Shown piece by piece: positions 9,123-18,100 of a DNA stretch of 64,000 bases (positions are counted from its first letter, which is position 1; every line of letters begins with the position of its first letter). The notes beneath the pieces were generated by a model. That model was not told the DNA's origin, searched no databases, and saw nothing but the letters and a program-made list of their open reading frames with translations. Origin of the DNA: Nitrosomonas sp. Nm34 (lineage in GTDB: Bacteria; Pseudomonadota; Gammaproteobacteria; Burkholderiales; Nitrosomonadaceae); contig NZ_FORD01000010.1 in NCBI RefSeq assembly GCF_900113925.1, positions 44,723 to 108,722 of the forward strand, in the 5' to 3' direction. The translations under genes and the position numbers were made by a program.

Positions 9123-12100
9123 TTGAATAAACAAGATATTGCCGAACGGTTTTCCACACTTTCCTCTGAAAAACAAAAAGTATTTCTCAGTACATTGAAG
9201 GAACGAGGCATCGATTTTTCTCTTCTGCCTATCGTTACACAGCCAAGTAAAAAACGCCATATTCTTTCCTATGCACAGCAGCGGCACTGGTTTTTATGGC
9301 AATTGGATCCCCATAGTACGGCCTATCATTTAGGCGGGATACTGCAGCTGCAGGGTAAGCTGGATCGCCAAGCACTGGAAGCCAGCTTTCAAGTGCTGGT
9401 TGCGCGGCATGAATCGCTGCGCACGGTGTTTCGTGCCAGTGCGCAAGGCTTGCCTGAGCAGGTGATTCGAGCAGAAAATGACTTTAAACTGACAGTGACC
9501 GATTTAAGCGATTTCCCGTCTGAGCAGCGGACCACACGAGCGCGGGCAGAGGCGATCCGCATCCATACTACACCGTTTGATCTTACGCAGGGTCCGCTTT
9601 TGCGTGTGGCCCTGATCCGGCTTGAACCGGAAGCGCACTATCTGGTGGTAGCGATGCATCACATCATTTCGGATGCCTGGTCCAACCGTCTCATTATCGA
9701 TGAATTCGCTGCCTGCTACCGTGCTCATCGCGAGGGACAATCAGCTGTGCTGCCAGCGCTTTCCATTCAATATGCCGATTATGCACTCTGGCAGCGTAAT
9801 TTTCTGCAAGCAGGCGAGAAAGAACGACAATTGGCTTACTGGCGTAACCAGTTAGGCGAAACTCACCCTGTATTGTCATTGCCAACCGATCACCCGCGCT
9901 TATCCATCGGAAACTACCGGGCTGCCCAGCATGATTTCGCGCTGCCTGCTCCACTGATGACACGTTTACAACAGAGACTGCAAGCACAAGGGTCCACGTT
10001 GTTTATGGGTTTGCTGACAGGCTTTCAGGCATTGTTATATCGCTATACCGGGCAAAGCGACATACGCGTAGGGGTGCCGATCGCCAATCGTCACCGGGTA
10101 GAAACCGAAAACCTGGTCGGTTGTCTGGTGAATACCCAGGTATTGCGCAGCCAACTCGACGGACGTATGCCACTGAACAAGATACTCGAGCAAACCCGTG
10201 AAGCTGCGCTGGGTGCACAAATCCATCAGGACTTGCCTTTTGAGCAACTGGTCGAAACGCTCCAGCCTGAGCGCAGTTTGCACCAGCATCCACTCTTTCA
10301 GGTGATGTTCAATCATTTGCGCGAAGATTATCGCGCGCTGGAGCAGCTGCCGGGATTGACTGTCGAGGAAATTGAACTCGGGGGACGGGGTGCACAGTTT
10401 GAATTGACGCTGGACACGTTGGAACGAGCGGATGGTCAATTCAGTGCGCGCTTCACCTATGCAGCCGAACTGTTTGAAGCCGAAACCATTGCACGGCTCG
10501 GTGAGCATTATCTGCGTCTGCTGGAACAGCTGGCGGAACAGCCTGCGCAGTGTCTGGGCGATGTAACCTTATTGAGCGAAGCAGAGCAGGACCAGCTCAA
10601 GACATGGGGAGTTAACGAGAAACGTTTTACCTCGGTCGAACTCGTCCACCGCCTGATTGAACGCCAGGTAAGAGAACGTCCGGAGGCTACTGCGCTGATT
10701 TTTGGCGATATTGAACTGAGCTATGCGGAGCTGAACCGCCGCGCAAACCGGTTGGCGCATCACTTGATCGCGCTGGGCATCAAACCGGAAAGCCGGGTGG
10801 GGATTGCGGTGGAGCGCTCGATCGACATGATTGTGGGACTGCTCGCCACCCTCAAGGCGGGGGGAGCGTATGTGCCGCTTGATCCGGCTTATCCGCGCGA
10901 ACGGTTGCACCACATGGTGAGAGACAGCGCCATCGAACTGTTGCTGACACAAAGTCCTGTCAAGGACAGCATACCTGAGCCTTTATTCGGTAACGTGCTG
11001 GTACTGGACAGGTTGGATTTGACTGATTTGCCCGAGGATAATCCTGTTGTTACCCTGCACGGAGAACATCTGGCCTATATCATCTATACCTCCGGTTCTA
11101 CTGGTAAACCTAAAGGAGTGGCTGTTGCACATGGACCGCTAGCAATGCACGTGCAAGCCATCGGTGAGTTGTATGGCATGACACCAGACGATCGTGAGCT
11201 TCAGTTTGCCTCAATCAATTTTGACGGTGCCCATGAACGCTGGTTGGTGCCTTTAGCCTTTGGTGCTGCGCTAATGCCACGTGACCAGGAAATATGGTCG
11301 GCAGACCGGACTGCCACTGAGATTGCCAAGCATCAAATTACCATTGCCTGCTTTACTCCAAGCTATCTGCAGCAGCTGGCTGAATTTACCGGCAGTGCAG
11401 GCCGGAATTTACCCATCCGCTCCTACACCGTAGGCGGCGAAGCCATGAGCCGCAGCAGCTACGATTTCGTTCAGGCAACGTTACAACCCCCGCGTATCAT
11501 CAATGGCTACGGTCCTACCGAGACAGTCATTACACCGCTCATTTTCAAAGCGAATTCTGCAACCCGCTTCAATTCGAGTTACTTGCCGATTGGTTCACCC
11601 GTAGGTGACCGGACTGCCTATATTCTCGATGCAGGAATGAATCAGGTGCCTCGTGGAGTGACTGGTGAGCTTTATCTTGGAGGAATGGGACTCGCACGTG
11701 GCTATCTCAACAAACCTGGATTGACAGTGGAGCGATTTGTTGCTGATCCATTTGAAGCACAGGGAAGCCGACTCTACCGAACGGGCGATCTGGCAAGATG
11801 GCGCTCGGATGGGCAAATTGAATATCTGGGGCGAGTGGATCATCAGGTCAAGGTAAGAGGTTTCCGCATCGAATTAGGCGAAATTGAAGCACAACTGCTG
11901 GCACAGCCCGATGTGAGAGAAGCCGTGGTGGGAGCCAGGGAAGGGCCGAGCGGCATGCGACTGATCGCGTATGTCTCGCTGCAGACAGGCAGTGTGGTGA
12001 CCACTAGCGAATTGCGTGAAGCGCTCGCGCAAACCCTGCCTGATTACATGCTGCCCTCAGCGATCGTGGTGCTGGACGGTCTCCCCCTGAATGCGAACGG

Positions 12101-15100
12101 TAAAGTGGACCGCAAGCGCTTGCCCGAACCGGAATTTGTCAGCGAAGGCGCATATGCCGCACCCGAAGGGAAAGTAGAGGAAGTGCTTGCCAGGATCTGG
12201 TCGGAAGTATTGAGCCTTGGCCGGGTAGGGCGCAACGATAATTTCTTCGAACTGGGAGGCGATTCGATTCTCAGTCTGCAGATTGTGACTAAAGCGCGCC
12301 AGGCAGGCTGGAAAATCACGCCACGGCAATTATTTGAACGGCAAACGATCGCCGCACTGGCGGTTTTAGCCAAGCCTGTGGAACAAGGCATGAAAACCGG
12401 CTTTACCAACGAGGTCGGATTTGATGCAGCCGCCCCTGTCTCACTGTTGCCGATTCAGCTTGATTTTTTTGAACAATCCATACCTGCACAGCATCACTGG
12501 AATCAGGCCGTATTGCTGAAAAGCCACCAGCGGTTGCAAACCGAGTGGCTCGATCAGGCATTGCAAGCGGTTGTACAACATCATCGGGCGCTTCGCTTTA
12601 GTTATGCCACACAAGCCAATGGTCAATGGCTGCAGCGTGCCACTGATTCGGTTGCACAGAATCTGCTGTGGATACGTTACGCGGCAGATAGCGAGCAATT
12701 CATGGCGCTGTGCCATGAAGCACAGCGCAGCTTGCATCTGCATGAAGGACCCCTTCTGCGCGCTGTGCTGATCGACATGGCTGACGATACGCAGCGTTTG
12801 TTATTAATTGCTCATCATCTGGTGATTGACGGGGTTTCGTGGCGGATTCTGCTGGAAGATCTCGAAACCGCTTATGATCAGGCAATGCGCAGTGAAACCA
12901 TCGTCTTGCCTGAGGCGACGACCGATTATGCCATCTGGTCCCAACAGCTGCAGCATTTCCCCGCGACGCATGCTGCCGAGTTCGCTTATTGGCAGAATCT
13001 GACAGATATTCCTGTTGCGCTTGCTCGTGATTACCCAGAAGGCTCAAATACCATGCTGCACATTAATCGTGTGACCATGAAACTCGATCAAGCGAATACG
13101 CAGGCTCTGCTCAAAGATGCACCAGCAGCGTATCGTACGCAAGTGAACGATCTGCTGCTTACCGCCCTGGGTAGCGCGCTATGCCAATGGAGTGAGCATG
13201 AAAAAATTTTGATCGATGTGGAAGGTCATGGACGCGAAGATCTGTATTCTGATATTGATCTATCCCGCACGATAGGCTGGTTTACCTCCCTGTTTCCAGT
13301 GGTACTTGATCCTACAGGCGATTTAGCTACACGGCTCAAACGTATCAAAGAATGTTTGCGCCAAGTGCCGCACAAAGGATTGGGCTATGGCCTGTTCAAA
13401 TACTATGGAACGGAAGCGCAGCAACGAGTCCTGAGCAAATTGCCTCAAGCGCAAGTCGTATTCAACTATCTCGGGCAATTCGATACCAGTTTTGAATCGG
13501 ATAGTCTCTGGCAATTGGCCAGTGAGTCTAGCGGTGACACAATGGATCGGGATGCGCTGCAACCACATGATTTATCGATCAATAGCCATATTTATCAAGG
13601 TCAACTCTGCCTGGAAGTAAGCTACAGTAAAGCGCGTTATACGCGAGTGAACATTGAAGCGTTTATTCGTATTTTCCTGGTCGAGCTTGAATCTGTGATC
13701 GCCCATTGCACACAAGGCATTCGTGCAGTTACCCCTTCTGATTTCCCCTTGACTTGGATCACCCAGGATGAATTGGATCACCTACCCATTTCTATCGATC
13801 AGCTTGAGGATCTTTATCCGCTTTCTCCGATGCAGACAGGGATGCTGTTTCATAGTGTCTTCGATACCGGGGGCGGTGCTTATCTCAATCAACTCAGAGC
13901 GGACATTAGACACCTGTCGGTAGAACGATTCAGAAGCGCCTGGCAGGCGGCGATTGACCGGCATGAAATATTGCGTACCGGTTTCCTGCAGGAAGGCAAT
14001 ACTCCTTTACAGTGGGTCGCTAAAACAGCTGAGCTTCCTTTTGTCATCATCGATTGGCGAGATCGCACTATGTCTTCTGCGGCGGTCTTGGAGCAGGCGC
14101 TCGATGACCTTGCGCAATCGGAACATGCGCAGGGCTTCAATCTGAAGAAGCCGCCGCTGCTGCGTATTGCTGTGGTCAGCCTGGCTGATGATCGCTATCA
14201 CGTCATTATGACAATTCATCATTTGTTAGTGGATGGGTGGAGTACTTCGCAATTGCTAGGTGAAGTATTGCGGCAGTATGGCGGCGCGTTCCCTTCCTCA
14301 CCACGCGCCCGTTACCGGGATTTCATCGCATGGTTGCAAGGGCAGGAGCGAAAAACCGCAGAAAATTACTGGCAGGCGTGGTTAAGTCAATTCAACGAGC
14401 CTACCAAGCTGGCTGGATCCATTGCCTCTCCATCAGTCAATGAAGGTTACCAGCACACGGCCTGTCCACTCGATCATGAGTTTACCGAAGCGCTGATTCA
14501 TTTTTCCCGGCAGGAGCGAGTTACGGTCAATACTCTCGTGCAGGCAGCCTGGGCCTTATTGCTCGGTCATTACACCAGCCAGCGTATGGTGACTTTTGGC
14601 GTGACTGTCGCCGGTCGACCGACCGATTTGCCCGAATCGGATCAGATGCTAGGTCTGTTCATCAATACCTTGCCCGTGAAGGTTGAACTCAAACCAGAAC
14701 TTGCCGTGAGGGAATGGCTGCGTGCCCTACAAGCGCAGAATCTGGCTTCACGGGAACATGAACACACCCCACTATACGAAATCCAGCGCTGGGCAGGTCA
14801 GCAGGAATTATTTGACAGTATTCTGGTATTTGAGAATTATCCGCTCGATGAAGCGTTCAAACATGATACCCCCGGTGGGCTTGTGATCACAAACGCGCAG
14901 GGGCGCGAGGAAACGAATTACCCCATGACTGTTTCAGTCATTGAAAGTCATGGTTTTACTCTGCAGTACAGTTACGACTGCAAATATTTTTCCGAAGCGA
15001 CGGTCAATGGCATCGCGCTGCAAGTTGAGAAATTGCTGCATGAAATTATGCAAAGCGCTGCCAGGCGGTTAGGCGATCTGGCTTTTTTGAGTAAAGCGCA

Positions 15101-18100
15101 GCAGGTTCAACTCAAGGCGTGGGGAATCAACGAACAGCGATTTACATCGGTCGAGCCCGTCCACCATCTTTTCGAACAGCAAGCTTTGATGCGTCCGGAA
15201 GCAACTGCGCTGATTTTTGGCGATACTGAATACAGTTATGCGGAATTGAACCGTCGCGCGAACCGGTTGGCGCATCGGCTGATCACATTGGGCATTCGAC
15301 CTGAAAGCAGGGTCGGAATTGCGGTTGAGCGTTCGATCGACATGATCGTGGGAGTGCTGGCGATTCTTAAAGCAGGGGGAGTGTATGTGCCGCTCGATCC
15401 GGATTATCCACGGGAGCGACTGCACCATATGGTCGCAGATAGCACTATTGAGCTGCTGCTGACCCAAAGTATTCTTCGAGTACAGATTCCTGGACCGATT
15501 TCAGGTCATGTGCTGGAACTGGATAAATTGGATTTAATCTATTCCCCCGAGGATAATCCAACTGTTACCCTGCATGGTGAGCACTTGGCTTATATCATCT
15601 ATACTTCAGGTTCTACCGGCCAACCCAAAGGGGTAGCTGTTGCGCATCATGCTCTTGTTGAACATGCACTGATCGCCGTTGAGTTCTTTAAGCTAAGCAG
15701 TCGTGATCGTATGCTGCAATTTTCCACTATCAATTTCGATGGTTTTATCGAACAGCTTTTTCCACCACTATGTGTTGGTGCTACGATCGTGTTACGCGGC
15801 TCCGCACTTTGGGACAGTGAAACGTTCTACCACGAATTGATCGATAAACGGATAACGATTGCCGATTTAACCACTGCATACTGGTTCTTGCTCGTGCAAG
15901 ACTTTGCCAAAGAAGGGCCACGGGATTTTGGTGTATTGCGACAAGTGCATGCAGGCGGTGAAGCGATGTCCCCGGAAGGCATCAAGGCTTGGCGGCAAGC
16001 TGGTTTGGAGGGAATAACTTTACTGAACACTTATGGACCCACCGAAGCAATCGTGACAGCAACCATTGCTGATTGTGGCAGAAGCACAGGAGGGACACAG
16101 GACTACGATCAGGAGCCGGTGGTCACCATTGGCAAACCGCTGCCTGCACGTCATATTTATCTGCTCGATGCCAATCTGATACCCGTTTTGCCTGGCGTAG
16201 CGGGAGAGTTGTATATCGGAGGAGACTTGCTCGCGCGTGGCTATCTCAACAGAGCTGGATTGACAGCCGAGAGGTTTGTGGCTGATCCATTCGGCGAGCA
16301 GGGAGGAAGGATCTATCGCACAGGCGATCTGGCGAGATGGCACCCGGATGGACAAATCGAATACTTGGGGCGGGTGGATCATCAGATCAAAATCAGAGGT
16401 TTTCGTATCGAATTAGGTGAAATCGAAACACGATTGCTGCATCAGCCGGCTGTGAGGGAAGCGGTGGTAGTCGCCAAGGATGGGCCAAACGGCACGCGGC
16501 TGGCAGCCTATGTTTCATTACATGCAGGCAGCACATTGACAACGGAAGCATTGCGCGAGGCGCTTGCGCAAACCCTGCCTGATTACATGCTGCCCTCGGC
16601 AATTGTCGTGCTGGAAAATCTCCCGTTGAATGCAAACGGTAAAGTGGATCGCAAACGCTTGCCTGAACCGGAACTTGTCAGCGATAAGCAATACGCAGCG
16701 CCCGAAGGAGAAGTAGAAAAAACCTTGGCGGCAATCTGGGCCGAAGGATTAGGTCTTGGACGGGTAGGACGCAACGATAATTTCTTCGAATTAGGGGGAG
16801 ATTCCATACTTAGTTTGCAGATTGTGACCCAAGCGCGACGCGCAGGCTGGAAAATCACACCACGCCAATTGTTTGAACGGCAAACAATCGCTGCACTCGC
16901 ACCAGTCGCTGAGCCCCTGTCAGAGTCTATGGGAGAAACGCCTTCATTGATACCTCTATTTGAGCGTGCGCGTCTAGAAGATTACCTCGATGAAAGTCTC
17001 TTGGCAACATTACCTTTTAGCAACGATGATGTCGAGGATATCTACCCACTGTCGCCGACACAGGAAGGAATGCTATTTCATACCCTGGAGGCACCTGGTA
17101 CTGGATTGTATGTGAATCAGATTAGCGTCGAAGTCGAGGGCCTCGATACTCCGCGACTGGCGCAAGCTTGGCAGGCTATGATTGCCCGTCATCCCGTACT
17201 GCGCACGGGGTTTTTATGGCAGACGGGATTGGCACGCCCTTTACAGATTGTCTTCAAGCAAAGCGAGGCTCCAGTAATCCATTTGGATTGGCGGGATAAG
17301 GATAACCTAGAAGAATGCCTTATTGCCTATGCTGATCAGGAGCTGAAGCGGGAATTCGATTTTCTTCATCCTCCCTTAGCGCGCTTGTGCTTGATTCGGT
17401 TAGACGATAACCGTTATCAGTTGATCTGGACCAAACACCATATCTTGGTGGATGGTTGGGGCGATTCTATACTGATCAGCGATTGGCTGCGTTGCTATAA
17501 CGGAGAAATATTACCTCCGGCAGGGCCAGGTTATGGCGTTTATGTACGCTGGTTGGCCAAGCAGACCAGTCAGGCAACCCAGCATTTCTGGCAAACTGAA
17601 CTCAGTAACATTGAAGGACCGACGTTGTTAGCAGAATCGGTCGCGAAGGCAGTAAAGAATCAGAGCCGATCTGGTTTTGCCCAGGTTTATACACGCTTAA
17701 GCCCAGAAGAAACCCGTCGTTTGCAAGCTTTTGTGCAGCAAGCGCATGTAACCTTAAATACCTTTGTCCAGGCAGCCTGGGCGCTGTTATTGCAACGTTA
17801 TACCGGAAAAGAGACCGTCATCTTCGGGGCAACTGTAGCCGGGCGTCCGCCCAGCCTGCCGCAAGCAGACGAGATTCTAGGCTTGTTCATTAATATGATC
17901 CCGGTCCCGGTAGCGCGCCGCAGCGAATTGACGGTAAATGAATATTTACAGTCGTTGCAGCAAACAAATGCCCGATTACGCGATTATGAACATAGTGCAC
18001 TTGCGGATGTTCAGCGCTGGGCGGGTTTTCCTGGGCAACCGTTGTTTGACAGCATTGTCGTTTTTGAAAACTATCCGATCGATGCGTCCTTGCGCAGTAA

